A DNA stretch of 37,305 nucleotides from Sphingomonas sp. TREG-RG-20F-R18-01 (GCF_022662475.1 NZ_JAKNQQ010000017.1:1-37305); one strand, 5' to 3'; shown: positions 16,109-24,270, counted from the first letter of the stretch. Translations and numbers: made by a program. Notes: generated by a model from the letters alone, not told the origin.

Positions 16109-16947
16109 TTCAGCCGCTCCGCGTGCCAGACGAGGTGGTCCGTCATGAACGTCGAGATGAAGCCGTAGCTGTGATCATAGCCCGGCTGCATCCGCAATGT
16201 GAGGTCGATACCAGCCGCCTCGCATGCCGCACTCAGAAGCTCCGGCCGAAGCTGATCGGTCAGGAACTGGTCGGCCTCCCCCTGATCGACGAGAATCGCA
16301 GGTACGCGTGCGCCGTCCTCGATGAGCGCGACGGCATCGTGTCGGCGCCACGCTGACAGGTCATCCCCAAGATATCCGGCCAGGGCTTTTCGTCCCCAAG
16401 GCACTTTCGAGGGAGCGACGATCGGGGCGAAGGCGCTCACGGAACGATAGCGTCCCGGATTGGCCAACCCGATGGTCAGCGCGCCGTGGCCACCCATCGA
16501 ATGCCCGGTGATGCCCTGTCTGCCGAGGTCTATCGGAAATTCGGCGGCGACGAGCCTTGGCAGTTCCTCAACGAGGTAGGACCACATCCGATAGTTCGCC
16601 GAATATGGCGGTTCCGTTGCGTCCACGTAGAACCCCACGCCGAGACCGAAGTCGTAGACGCCGTCCGGGTCGTCCGGAACGTCGGCTCCACGAGGGGAGG
16701 TGTCCGGGGCTACGAATGCAAGACCAAGTTTCGCACACGCTCGGCGGAATTCCCCTTTGTCCGTGACGTTCGCATGAGTGCACGTCAGCCCGGACAGGTA
16801 CCAGACGACCGGCAGGAGCGTCCCGTGCGCACGCGGCGGGAGGTAGATAGAAAACGTCATCGCGGTGCCGGTCGCGACGCTCTGGTGGCGCACAACGAGT
16901 TGCTCGCCTCCGTGCGCACGGCAGGTCGACACTATTTCTATCGCCAC
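16105..16947 (-). CDS. fghA: S-formylglutathione hydrolase
   Basis: A 280-residue esterase-D family hydrolase that splits S-formylglutathione into formate and glutathione, the last step of glutathione-dependent formaldehyde oxidation. The catalytic triad is visible: Ser150 in GHSMGGHGAL, Asp226 in GEADQFL and His259 in YDHSYGF; the family signature WYLSGLTCTHAN is near residue 50. Start: a GTG at 16945-16947, two bases after the ferredoxin stop, with GGAGG at the end of the ferredoxin gene as its ribosome-binding site. This gives the normal family length; the longer open frame is overlap with ferredoxin. It lies between the ferredoxin and ferredoxin reductase genes, an unusual interleaving. 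Confidence 0.94.
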   Translation of the reverse strand: MAIEIVSTCRAHGGEQLVVRHQSVATGTAMTFSIYLPPRAHGTLLPVVWYLSGLTCTHANVTDKGEFRRACAKLGLAFVAPDTSPRGADVPDDPDGVYDFGLGVGFYVDATEPPYSANYRMWSYLVEELPRLVAAEFPIDLGRQGITGHSMGGHGALTIGLANPGRYRSVSAFAPIVAPSKVPWGRKALAGYLGDDLSAWRRHDAVALIEDGARVPAILVDQGEADQFLTDQLRPELLSAACEAAGIDLTLRMQPGYDHSYGFISTFMTDHLVWHAERLK

Positions 16948-16949
16948 CT

Positions 16950-17267
16950 TTAGTCCTCCGCGGCGATGCGAACGGCAAGGCCCTCGAGATCGTCGTTGAA
17001 TCGTAACTGGCACGACAGACGCGAGGTGACGTCGCGATCGGCGGCACTGTCGAGGAGATCATCCTCGTCCGCGCTCATCGTAGGCAGTCTTGCCGCCCAT
17101 TCGGGAGCCACGTGGACATGGCAAGTCGCGCAGGAGCAGCAACCCCCGCACAGGGCGAGCAGCTCGTCGAAGCCCGCGTCTCGCATCACTTCCATGACGG
17201 AAAGATCCGCCCCGCCTTCGACGGTCCTCGTGATCCCTGCGCGCGTGGTGACGGTGAGACGTGCCAT
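16950..17267 (-). CDS. [2Fe-2S] ferredoxin (oxygenase electron carrier)
   Basis: A 105-residue vertebrate/putidaredoxin-type ferredoxin. The cluster ligands are Cys40, Cys46, Cys49 and Cys86 (C-x5-C-x2-C then LSCQL), and HVHV follows the loop as in P450- and Rieske-linked carriers. Two extra cysteines (43, 44) lie inside the loop. It should shuttle electrons from the FAD reductase encoded downstream to the Rieske oxygenase at 23092 or to the P450 at 31741. Its ATG overlaps the stop of the formaldehyde dehydrogenase gene by one base (TGATG), and its stop is two bases from the next start, so it belongs to a tightly coupled operon. Confidence 0.94.
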   Translation of the reverse strand: MARLTVTTRAGITRTVEGGADLSVMEVMRDAGFDELLALCGGCCSCATCHVHVAPEWAARLPTMSADEDDLLDSAADRDVTSRLSCQLRFNDDLEGLAVRIAAED

Positions 17268-18379
17268 CAGAACACCACGACGGAACGGATGCTCTCGCCA
17301 GCATGCATGAGCTCGAACCCCTTATTGATCTCGTCTAGGGTCAGTACGTGGGTGATCATCGGGTCGATCTCGATTTTGCCGTTCATGTACCAGTCGACGA
17401 TCTTTGGCACGTCGGTCCGACCCTTCGCTCCGCCGAACGCCGTCCCGCGCCAGTTGCGCCCGGTCACGAGCTGGAACGGCCGTGTCGAGATTTCCTTGCC
17501 GGCTTCGGCCACCCCAATGATGATCGAGGTGCCCCAGCCGCGATGGCACGCCTCGAGCGCGGTGCGCATCACTTCGGTGTTGCCTGTGCAGTCAAAGGAA
17601 AAATCCGCACCGCCATCGGTCAGCGCTATGATCGTCGCGATCGTTTCCTCACGGCTTTTGCCGCGCGCGTCGATGAAGTCGGTCATGCCGAAGCGACGAC
17701 CCCATTCCTCGCGGTCAGGGTTCAGATCGACGCCGATGATCTTGCCGGCGCCGGCGAGCCGCGCGCCCTGGAGCACGTTGAGACCGATCCCGCCAAGCCC
17801 AAACACGACGATATTGTCACCGACCTGCACCTTGGCGGTATTGACCACCGCGCCGACACCCGTCGTCACGCCACAACCCACATAGCAAGCGCTGTTGAAC
17901 GGCGCATCATCGCGTATTTTCGCCACCGCGATTTCCGGCAGCACGGTGAAGTTCGAGAAGGTCGAGCAGCCCATGTAATGGAAGATCGGCGCACCCTTGT
18001 AGCTGAAGCGCGTGGTGCCGTCGGGCATCAGGCCTTTGCCTTGGGTCGCGCGAATCGCGGTGCACAAATTTGTCTTGCCCGAAAGGCACGACTTACACTG
18101 GCGACATTCTGGGGTGTATAGAGGGATCACATGGTCACCGGGTTTAACCGAGGTCACGCCAACGCCCAACTCGCGCACGATCCCTGCCCCCTCGTGCCCC
18201 AGCACGCTTGGGAACAGCCCCTCGCTGTCTAGCCCGTCGAGCGTATAAGCATCGGTGTGGCAGATGCCGGTTGCCATGATCTCGACAAGCACCTCGCCCG
18301 CCTTCGGACCTTCGATGTCGAGTTCAACGATTTCCAGCGGTCGCTTGGCTTCAAACGCAACGGCGGCTCGGGTCTTCAT
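17267..18379 (-). CDS. frmA: S-(hydroxymethyl)glutathione dehydrogenase / class III alcohol dehydrogenase
   Basis: A 370-residue zinc- and NAD-dependent enzyme that oxidises the spontaneous formaldehyde-glutathione adduct to S-formylglutathione. All zinc ligands are seen: catalytic Cys40, His62 and Cys169 (VGCGVTTG), structural Cys92, Cys95, Cys98 and Cys106. The coenzyme motif is GLGGIG at 194-199. The QGKGLMPDGTTRF segment is characteristic of class III enzymes. Start ATG 18377-18379 with AAGGA upstream. It is 81 bases downstream of the GntR gene on the same strand and one base into the ferredoxin gene. In this context it most likely removes formaldehyde released by the O-demethylating oxygenase. 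The same product is also called adhC or flhA. Confidence 0.96.
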   Translation of the reverse strand: MKTRAAVAFEAKRPLEIVELDIEGPKAGEVLVEIMATGICHTDAYTLDGLDSEGLFPSVLGHEGAGIVRELGVGVTSVKPGDHVIPLYTPECRQCKSCLSGKTNLCTAIRATQGKGLMPDGTTRFSYKGAPIFHYMGCSTFSNFTVLPEIAVAKIRDDAPFNSACYVGCGVTTGVGAVVNTAKVQVGDNIVVFGLGGIGLNVLQGARLAGAGKIIGVDLNPDREEWGRRFGMTDFIDARGKSREETIATIIALTDGGADFSFDCTGNTEVMRTALEACHRGWGTSIIIGVAEAGKEISTRPFQLVTGRNWRGTAFGGAKGRTDVPKIVDWYMNGKIEIDPMITHVLTLDEINKGFELMHAGESIRSVVVF

Positions 18380-18460
18380 GTATCGTTATCCTTGCGAGCC
18401 AGCCGCGACCTTATACGCGGGGCGGAGTATCATGCTGACGGAGCGCTTAGCTCACTGACG

Positions 18461-19165
18461 TTAGCCTGCGGCAGTATCGGGGTTTGCGCGTGAGACCCCA
18501 ACGATCAGGGTCGCGGTCCGCTCGAAATGCGCTCGCGCCGCCGCCACGAGAGAATTAGCGTCCCGGTCGAGCGCGGCATCCACGAGTTCCTGATGCTCCG
18601 CATCGACGTCGCGGGTGCGATCGACGTTCCATGCCAACAGGCGGTAGCGCTCAAGCTGCTGGTAGAGCTGCGAATTCAGCGCCAGAAGCCGCGGACTCTC
18701 GGCGCCGTTGACAAGAGCGCGGTGGAACGCCTCGTGCTGCGCAAGCCAATCGAGGTTCGGGGTTTCATCAATGATCCGAGGGGTCCGCCGCATCCGGTGC
18801 GCGGTGGACAGGACCGCGGCCTCCCACGAAGCATCGCCTTCGGCGACCGAGCGTCGAAGAGCGATCTCTTCGATGTCGCATCTCAAGCGCGTGAGATCGA
18901 GTAGGTCGTCGATCGAGATTGGTGCAACGGTGAAACCACGCTGATCCCGGGATACGACAAACCCCTCGGGCACGAGACGCGAGAGGGCTTCGCGGACTGC
19001 TCCAGGGCTGACGCTGAGCTGCGCCGCGAGATCATTGATCTTTAGCTTCTCACCGGGATCAATCTTTCCCGCCAGAATGTCCGCCTTGAGGCGGGCGTAG
19101 GTAGCACTGGTCTGGCTTCGTGGCGCGGCGTGTTCGGCCGGCAGGGTTTCGATCAATCTCAGCAT
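18461..19165 (-). CDS. GntR family transcriptional regulator (FadR/FCD type)
   Basis: A 234-residue regulator. The N-terminal winged helix reads TYARLKADILAGKIDPGEKLKINDLAAQLSVSPGAVREALSRLVPEGFV, the GntR signature; the C-terminal FCD domain begins DLLDLTRLRCDIEEIALRRSV and includes HEAFHRALV with metal- or ligand-binding histidines. Start: ATG 19163-19165 (MLRLIETL); the TTG-initiated extension is judged unlikely. It lies between the two divergent catabolic operons and is probably co-transcribed with the leftward one, so it is the natural controller of both. FCD regulators usually bind carboxylic-acid intermediates, here perhaps the aromatic acid or its ring-cleavage product (inference). Confidence 0.9.
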   Translation of the reverse strand: MLRLIETLPAEHAAPRSQTSATYARLKADILAGKIDPGEKLKINDLAAQLSVSPGAVREALSRLVPEGFVVSRDQRGFTVAPISIDDLLDLTRLRCDIEEIALRRSVAEGDASWEAAVLSTAHRMRRTPRIIDETPNLDWLAQHEAFHRALVNGAESPRLLALNSQLYQQLERYRLLAWNVDRTRDVDAEHQELVDAALDRDANSLVAAARAHFERTATLIVGVSRANPDTAAG

Positions 19166-19260
19166 ATAAAATATATTGCTCCAAAATATTGTTGGTGGCA
19201 AGGCTCGATTCGGCCTTCGTCATGAACGGGGGGCAACGACTGGTAGGGGAGTCTGTAACG
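19166..19260. promoter_or_regulatory. Divergent promoter region of the two catabolic operons
   Basis: Ninety-five bases separate the gntR start from the FAH-family gene. The gntR side is strikingly A+T-rich in an otherwise G+C-rich window. Two similar nonamers, AATATATTG (19170-19178) and AAAATATTG (19183-19191), lie 13 bases apart and are candidate regulator half-sites. The transcription start sites cannot be placed. Confidence 0.55.
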
Positions 19261-20124
19261 ATGAGGCTGTTGCGCTTTGAGGAACAAGGACGCCCGACGC
19301 TGGGCGCACTGCGCGGCGAGGACGTTGTCAGCCTTTCACCGCTCGCCGACAAGTATCCAACGATGCTGTCGATCATCGAGGGGGGTGCCGAGGCGCTCGA
19401 TGCGGTCCAGGCGGTGCTGACAACGGCTGCGGCGCATGGACCCCTAGCCGAGCATCGTCTGCTTGCGCCTGTGGAACGGCCGGGCAAGTTCCTCGCCATC
19501 GGGATGAACTACCGCAAACATATCGAGGAGGCAAAGCGGCTCGGCCAGCCCGTGCCGACCAACCAGTTCTGGTTCAACAAGCAAACGAGTTGCGTGGTCG
19601 GCCCGTTCGACGACACCGACCCGGGGGTTTCCGAGCAACTGGACTACGAGGTCGAGCTGGGTGTTGTCATCGGTAAAAGCGCCAAGCGCGTGTCTCGCGA
19701 GCAGGCCAAAGATCACGTGTTCGGCTACATGGTCTGCAACGACGTTTCGGCGCGCGATTGGCAGCGGCATTCCCCTACCTTCACCATCGGCAAATCGTTC
19801 GACACCCATGGTCCGATCGGTCCGTGGATTGTCACTGCGGACGAGATCTCCGACCCCCATGCTCTTCGGCTGCGCTCCTTCGTCAACGGCGAGCCGCGTC
19901 AGGACGGGAACACCAGCGAACTCGTCTACGATTTGTGGGACCAGATCGCGTACCTCTCTACCGCTTTCACGCTCGACGCCGGTGACCTGCTTGCGACGGG
20001 CACGCCGGATGGTGTCGGGATCGCAATGACGCCGCCTAGCTTCCTCAAGGCAGGGGACGTCGTTCGCTGTGAGATTGAAGGTATTGGCGCCATCGAAAAC
20101 AAAGTGGTCGCGCAGCGAGCGTGA
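19261..20124 (+). CDS. Fumarylacetoacetate hydrolase (FAH) family protein
   Basis: A 287-residue FAH-superfamily enzyme; members hydrolyse, hydrate, isomerise or decarboxylate 2-oxo-alkenoic and diketo acids made by ring cleavage. It has LAIGMNYRKH, Lys107 in WFNKQTS, metal ligands fitting Glu130 and Glu132 in LDYEVELGVVIG and Asp161 in CNDVSARDWQ, then GKSFDTHGPIGPWIV and GDLLATGTPDGVG. The ATG at 19261 is preferred (GGGGAG nine bases upstream; family-like start MRLLRFEEQG). It leads the rightward operon, and its stop lies close to the monooxygenase start. With a hydroxylase and an extradiol dioxygenase in the same cluster, it most likely processes the meta-cleavage product. Confidence 0.92.
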   Translation: MRLLRFEEQGRPTLGALRGEDVVSLSPLADKYPTMLSIIEGGAEALDAVQAVLTTAAAHGPLAEHRLLAPVERPGKFLAIGMNYRKHIEEAKRLGQPVPTNQFWFNKQTSCVVGPFDDTDPGVSEQLDYEVELGVVIGKSAKRVSREQAKDHVFGYMVCNDVSARDWQRHSPTFTIGKSFDTHGPIGPWIVTADEISDPHALRLRSFVNGEPRQDGNTSELVYDLWDQIAYLSTAFTLDAGDLLATGTPDGVGIAMTPPSFLKAGDVVRCEIEGIGAIENKVVAQRA

Positions 20125-20159
20125 TCGTCGCCGAAATGGTCGAGAGAAGGATTAGAACG

Positions 20160-21782
20160 GTGCACGCGATCGAGACGGACGTACTGGTAGTGGGCGCGGG
20201 TCCCGTGGGTCTTGCGGCCGCGATCGAGCTGGGTTCTCGCGGGGTGAAAGTGCTTCTGATCGAGCGCAACCCACGCGTGGGCGCGGCGCCGAGGGCCAAG
20301 ACGACGAACGTGCGGACGCGGTCCCACCTACGACGCTGGGGGATAGCGGAACGGCTTGCCGCCGAAGCTCCGTTTGGTGTGGACTATCCCAACAACATGG
20401 TCTTCCTTACGCGGCTTGGTGCGGGCGGACACGAGCTCGCCCGGTTCGCGAACGCCTTCAACGCGTCGCCCGAGCGCGATGAGCGCTATCCCGAGCACGC
20501 GCAGTGGGTTCCGCAGTACCGGCTCGAGACGGTGATGCTGGAAAGGGTCCGCGAGCTGCCGGGCGTCGAGGTGCGCTTCGAGACCGGGTTCGTTACGGCG
20601 ACGCAGTCTGACGAAGGCGTGACGGCGACTTTGCGGACGGACGCGGACGGCGAGTTCGAGGTTCGCGCGAAATACCTGATCGGCGCGGATGGGGGCCGGA
20701 GCGCGGTGCGCGAACTGATCGGCGCGAAGCTAGAGGGGCGGCACGGCCTGTCGCATCACTACAATATCATCTTTCGCGCGCCCGGGATGAGCGAGGCGCA
20801 TGGTTTCGGACCTGCTGCCATCTACTGGCAGATCGGGAAGGACGGCTTCAGCGCAGTAGGACCGATGGACAAGGGCGATCTCTGGTTCTTTAACCCGGGC
20901 GGCGCCAAGCCTGGAACCTCACTCTCCAAAGAAGATGCAGCGGCTCTCATCCACGAACGCACCGGCATTGACGTGCCCGTCGAAGTCGTGAGCGCCGACA
21001 GCTGGACGGCGAGCGAACTGCTCGCGGACAAGTATGCGCAAGGTCGCATCCTTCTCGCCGGCGACGCCTGCCACATCCATCCGCCAGCAGGCGGCTATGG
21101 CATGAACATGGGCGTCGGCGACGGCGTCGATCTGGGTTGGAAGATCGCCGCTGTCCTGAAGGGCTGGGGTGGACAGGCGCTTATCGATAGCTACGAGGCG
21201 GAACGCCGACCGGTACACCGCGCGGTAATCGATGAGGCGATGGCGAACTACGCGATTTACGTGGCTCTGCCTCCTCCCGAGATCGAGGAAGATAGTCCGC
21301 GGGGTGAGGCCATACGCGCGAAGGTCGGCGCGGGCGTTCAGGCTAGCAAGGCGCGCGAGTTTCATACCCTCGGCACAGTGCTCGGGCTTTGCTACGGGAA
21401 ATCGCCCGTGATTGCAGACGACGGAACCCCCGCGCCCGTGCACGACAGCCAGATCTATAGTCCCTCAGGACACCCTGGGTGTCTGGCGCCGCACGCCTGG
21501 CTCCCCGACGGACGCTCGCTTTACGACCTTTTTGGACAGGGCTTTTCGCTCATCGTCGCGGAGGGCGTTGATGGTGCAGAGGTAGACCGGGCCGTTGGCC
21601 AGGCGGGCCGGCTCAGCGTGCCGTTCACCGTCGTCCGCCCGGAAGGAGTGGACGTCGAGCGGCTCTACGGCGCCCCCTTGGCACTAGTGCGTCCCGACCA
21701 GCACGTAGCGTGGCGGGGCGCGTGTTGGACGGATGCGCTCGCGCATGCGACCGGACTGCGGGACAGCGTGTCCGCCGCGTGA
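20160..21782 (+). CDS. FAD-dependent aromatic hydroxylase (PheA/TfdB family)
   Basis: A 540-residue class A flavoprotein monooxygenase that should add a hydroxyl to a phenol using NAD(P)H and O2, giving a catechol. Motifs: VGAGPVG at 11-17 binding ADP, the DG motif YLIGADGGRSAVR near 172-184, the GD motif ILLAGDACHIHPPAGGYGMNMG at about 297-318, and a C-terminal thioredoxin-like domain as in phenol and 2,4-dichlorophenol hydroxylases. The GTG at 20160 is chosen for its AAGGA eight bases upstream and family-like start. An upstream GTG at 20121 overlaps the previous stop as GTGA and is a real alternative. The gene ends overlapping the MFS start by four bases. Regiochemistry and substrate are unknown. 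Confidence 0.92.
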   Translation: MHAIETDVLVVGAGPVGLAAAIELGSRGVKVLLIERNPRVGAAPRAKTTNVRTRSHLRRWGIAERLAAEAPFGVDYPNNMVFLTRLGAGGHELARFANAFNASPERDERYPEHAQWVPQYRLETVMLERVRELPGVEVRFETGFVTATQSDEGVTATLRTDADGEFEVRAKYLIGADGGRSAVRELIGAKLEGRHGLSHHYNIIFRAPGMSEAHGFGPAAIYWQIGKDGFSAVGPMDKGDLWFFNPGGAKPGTSLSKEDAAALIHERTGIDVPVEVVSADSWTASELLADKYAQGRILLAGDACHIHPPAGGYGMNMGVGDGVDLGWKIAAVLKGWGGQALIDSYEAERRPVHRAVIDEAMANYAIYVALPPPEIEEDSPRGEAIRAKVGAGVQASKAREFHTLGTVLGLCYGKSPVIADDGTPAPVHDSQIYSPSGHPGCLAPHAWLPDGRSLYDLFGQGFSLIVAEGVDGAEVDRAVGQAGRLSVPFTVVRPEGVDVERLYGAPLALVRPDQHVAWRGACWTDALAHATGLRDSVSAA

Positions 21783-23092
21783 CCGCTGCCAACGCCTGCG
21801 ATGGGCTTCGCCGTCAGCTGGACGACGCTCCGATGAGCCGGGCGCAGGTGCGGGCGGTGGCCCTTACAGTCGCGCTCTCCGCCCTCGACGGTTACGACGT
21901 GCTGTCCGTGACGTTCGCCGCGCCGGCGATCTCGCACGACTGGGGCGTTGGCAAAGTGGCGCTAGGCGTGGTGCTGTCGAGCGGTCTGGCGGGAATGGCG
22001 CTTGGGTCGTTCCTGCTGGCGCCGCTCGCGGACGTCTTCGGCCGTCGTCGAATGGTCCTGCTAAGCCTGCTCCTGATGACGATCGGATCGCTCCTCTGCG
22101 CCACCGCCGCGACCGTCGCGCAGCTTGCGATGTGGCGTGTCTGTACCGGCCTCGGCATCGGTGCGTGTGTGGCGGTAATCGCTCCGGCGGCGGCCGAGTT
22201 CTCGAATGCGCGCTGGCGTTCGTTCTCGCTCGCGGCGATGGCGACCGGTTATCCAGCCGGCGGCTTGGCCGGCGGCCTGCTCGCGGCCGCACTGCTGCGA
22301 TCGTCGGGATGGCCGGCGGTGTTCGTCGCAGGCGCGGCGATAGGAACGGCGATGCTGGTAACAGTTGCGGCACTGCTGCCGGAATCGCCGGCGTTCCTTC
22401 TTGCGCGTGGCGGATCCGACGCTCTCGCGCGCGTGAACGCGCTCCTTGCAAAGTTCGACCACTCGTCGCTTGCCGAACTGCCGCCGACCTCGCCGAGGGT
22501 CCGCGGCTATGCCGGCGTTTTCTCTGCCGATCGGCTCGCCTCGACGGCCCGCCTTGCTATCGTCAATATCCTTGCCGCAGCGGTAGTGTATTATGTGCTG
22601 AGCTGGCTGCCGCAACTCGTCAGCGAAGCGGGTTTCACTCCGTCGCAGGGAAGCCTGGTTTCAGCGACTCTCAGTCTTTTTGGGATCGTGGGTGGTCTAG
22701 TGATGGGCTCCGTTGCACGCCGGTACGGGCCGGAACGACTGACCGCCATCGCGGTCTCTGTTCTCGGCGTGGTCCTCGTGGCATTCGGCGCGCTTCCGGC
22801 CGCCCTGCCGGTGTTGCTGCTCGCGGCGGGTATTTTGGGATTCTTGATCTTCGCAACGTCCGCGGGCTTCTACGCAGTACTGGCGCGCGGCTTCGACGAC
22901 GCTTCGCGTGCCTCCGGGAGTGGGTTCGTAATCGGGACGGGGCGTGTAGCCAGCGCCGTTGCACCACTCGGCGCGGGATGGCTGTTCGCCGTCGGGTTCG
23001 AACGCGCGACAGTGTCGGTCTTGTTCGGCGGCTTCGCGCTGCTTGCCGGTCTCGCGCTCGCCTTCCACCGATCGACTGAGAGAGAGGTCTAA
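21779..23092 (+). CDS. MFS transporter, aromatic acid:H+ symporter family
   Basis: A 437-residue inner-membrane carrier with about 12 membrane helices. The first helix contains ALTVALSALDGYDVLSVTFAAPAI, with the Asp-Gly-(Tyr/Phe)-Asp motif of aromatic acid:proton symporters (PcaK/BenK type). The loop after helix 2 reads GSFLLAPLADVFGRRRMV, the MFS signature, and LPESPAFLL lies at mid-protein. The GTG at 21779 overlaps the monooxygenase stop as GTGA and gives the 20-residue leader usual for the family; the first ATG (MSRAQVR) is 54 bases later. Its stop overlaps the Rieske start as TAATG. It probably imports the methoxylated aromatic acid that the operon degrades. Confidence 0.9.
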   Translation: MTAANACDGLRRQLDDAPMSRAQVRAVALTVALSALDGYDVLSVTFAAPAISHDWGVGKVALGVVLSSGLAGMALGSFLLAPLADVFGRRRMVLLSLLLMTIGSLLCATAATVAQLAMWRVCTGLGIGACVAVIAPAAAEFSNARWRSFSLAAMATGYPAGGLAGGLLAAALLRSSGWPAVFVAGAAIGTAMLVTVAALLPESPAFLLARGGSDALARVNALLAKFDHSSLAELPPTSPRVRGYAGVFSADRLASTARLAIVNILAAAVVYYVLSWLPQLVSEAGFTPSQGSLVSATLSLFGIVGGLVMGSVARRYGPERLTAIAVSVLGVVLVAFGALPAALPVLLLAAGILGFLIFATSAGFYAVLARGFDDASRASGSGFVIGTGRVASAVAPLGAGWLFAVGFERATVSVLFGGFALLAGLALAFHRSTEREV

Positions 23093-24123
23093 TGAACTAC
23101 CTCCGAAACACATGGTACATGGCGGCATGGGCCGACGAGCTGGTTCCCGGGAAAGGCCTTGCCCGGACCCTGCTTGACGAACCCGTCTTCCTGTACAGGG
23201 AGCAAGGCGGCGCGGTACACGCGCTGTTCGACCGCTGTCCCCATCGCTTCGCACCGCTAAGCCGGGGCGTTGTGGAAGGTGCGGAGGTGGTCTGCGCCTA
23301 TCACGGCCTTGGCTTCGACGGGACGGGCGCCTGCGTGCGCAACCCGCATGGCCCGGTGGTTCGCGCGCTCGACGTGCGCAGCTACCCCGTGGTCGACGCG
23401 CATAAGGCGATCTGGATCTGGATGGGCGACACGCAGTTGGCTGATCCCTCCCGTATCACGGACTTGTCGTTTCTGTCTTCAGTGGCTGAGACCGCCTTCA
23501 ACAATGGATATGTCAACGGCAAGGGACATTACCAGCTCTTCGTCGACAACATCCTCGATCTTTCGCACACGGATTACCTCCATCCGGACACGCTAGGCGG
23601 TGGATCGATCAGTCGTACGCGTGCGAAGGTGACCGAGCGTGAAGACGGCGTCATTGGAATCCACTGGCACGTATTCGACGACGTGCCGACCCCGATTTTT
23701 GCGAAATTTATGGCCGCCGAGACCGCGCGGGTTGATAGCTGGTCGGAAGTTGATTGGAGCGCCCCAGGCGTAATGAAGCTTGTAAGTGGCGCGGTCTCAA
23801 CAGGCCAGCCACGGCTGGGGGCGCTCAACGTTGACAACGTTCACATTCTTACACCCGAGACAGCGGGGACAACGCACTACTTCTTTGCTTCGACTCGGAA
23901 TTTTGGTGTCGATGATACCGAACTCAACGAGCTGATCCGTGTGACGCGTGCGCGTATCTTTGCGACCGAGGACGAGCCAATGATCGCCGCGCAGCAGGAG
24001 CGGATCGGCGATGCGGACTTTTGGTCGCTGCGACCGGCGCTTCTTCGGACGGACGAAGGCGCCGTCAAGGTGAGGCGACGCATGGATGCGCTGATCGCCG
24101 CGGAGCGGCAGGACAGTGCCTGA
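23092..24123 (+). CDS. Rieske non-haem iron oxygenase, dicamba/vanillate O-demethylase-like
   Basis: A 343-residue oxygenase subunit. The Rieske [2Fe-2S] site is CPH at 49-51 and CAYH at 68-71. The mononuclear iron site is DNILDLSHTDYLH, with His159, His164 and bridging Asp156, plus Asp294 as the likely third ligand. Length and pattern (RNTWYMAAW start, HILTPET, HYFFASTRNFGVDD) follow the dicamba O-demethylase DdmC group of monooxygenases, which oxidise a methoxy group and release formaldehyde. Compared with DdmC from memory, His251 is kept, but the Asn and Trp that contact dicamba align with Leu230 and Thr285, so the substrate should differ. It needs the ferredoxin and reductase of the leftward operon. 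GAGAGAGG lies just before the ATG. Confidence 0.93.
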   Translation: MNYLRNTWYMAAWADELVPGKGLARTLLDEPVFLYREQGGAVHALFDRCPHRFAPLSRGVVEGAEVVCAYHGLGFDGTGACVRNPHGPVVRALDVRSYPVVDAHKAIWIWMGDTQLADPSRITDLSFLSSVAETAFNNGYVNGKGHYQLFVDNILDLSHTDYLHPDTLGGGSISRTRAKVTEREDGVIGIHWHVFDDVPTPIFAKFMAAETARVDSWSEVDWSAPGVMKLVSGAVSTGQPRLGALNVDNVHILTPETAGTTHYFFASTRNFGVDDTELNELIRVTRARIFATEDEPMIAAQQERIGDADFWSLRPALLRTDEGAVKVRRRMDALIAAERQDSA

Positions 24124-24224
24124 CGGCAGGTAGTCGAGCGCGCGTTCAAGGGGTGCTCTAAGTGGACCCCGCAAATCAACGCCCCTGGGAATACCGTCAA
24201 AATAGATTTTTCTGGCTGTAATGT

Positions 24225-24249
24225 ATCCGGACATACCGGATTAAATCCG
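24225..24249. promoter_or_regulatory. Overlapping palindromes before the exported amidohydrolase gene
   Basis: ATCCGG-N5-CCGGAT (24225-24241) is a perfect inverted repeat, and its right arm is reused in a second perfect one, CGGATT-A-AATCCG (24237-24249). They lie 20-45 bases before the gene, where an operator would act. This suggests that the amidohydrolase has its own control although it follows the Rieske gene by only 147 bases. The binding protein is unknown. Confidence 0.55.
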
Positions 24250-24270
24250 TCGATTGAGGAAAGCTCGTCC

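Noticed and set aside
21733..23079. Plus-strand 448-codon frame overlapping the MFS gene
   Set aside because: Arg/Cys-rich shadow frame; the MFS frame has the membrane helices and family motifs.
23828..23848. A GTTGACAACGTTCAC-like sequence resembling the operator at 3799-3840
   Set aside because: It lies inside the Rieske gene, where it encodes conserved residues (LNVDNVHIL), and the second half-site is imperfect.
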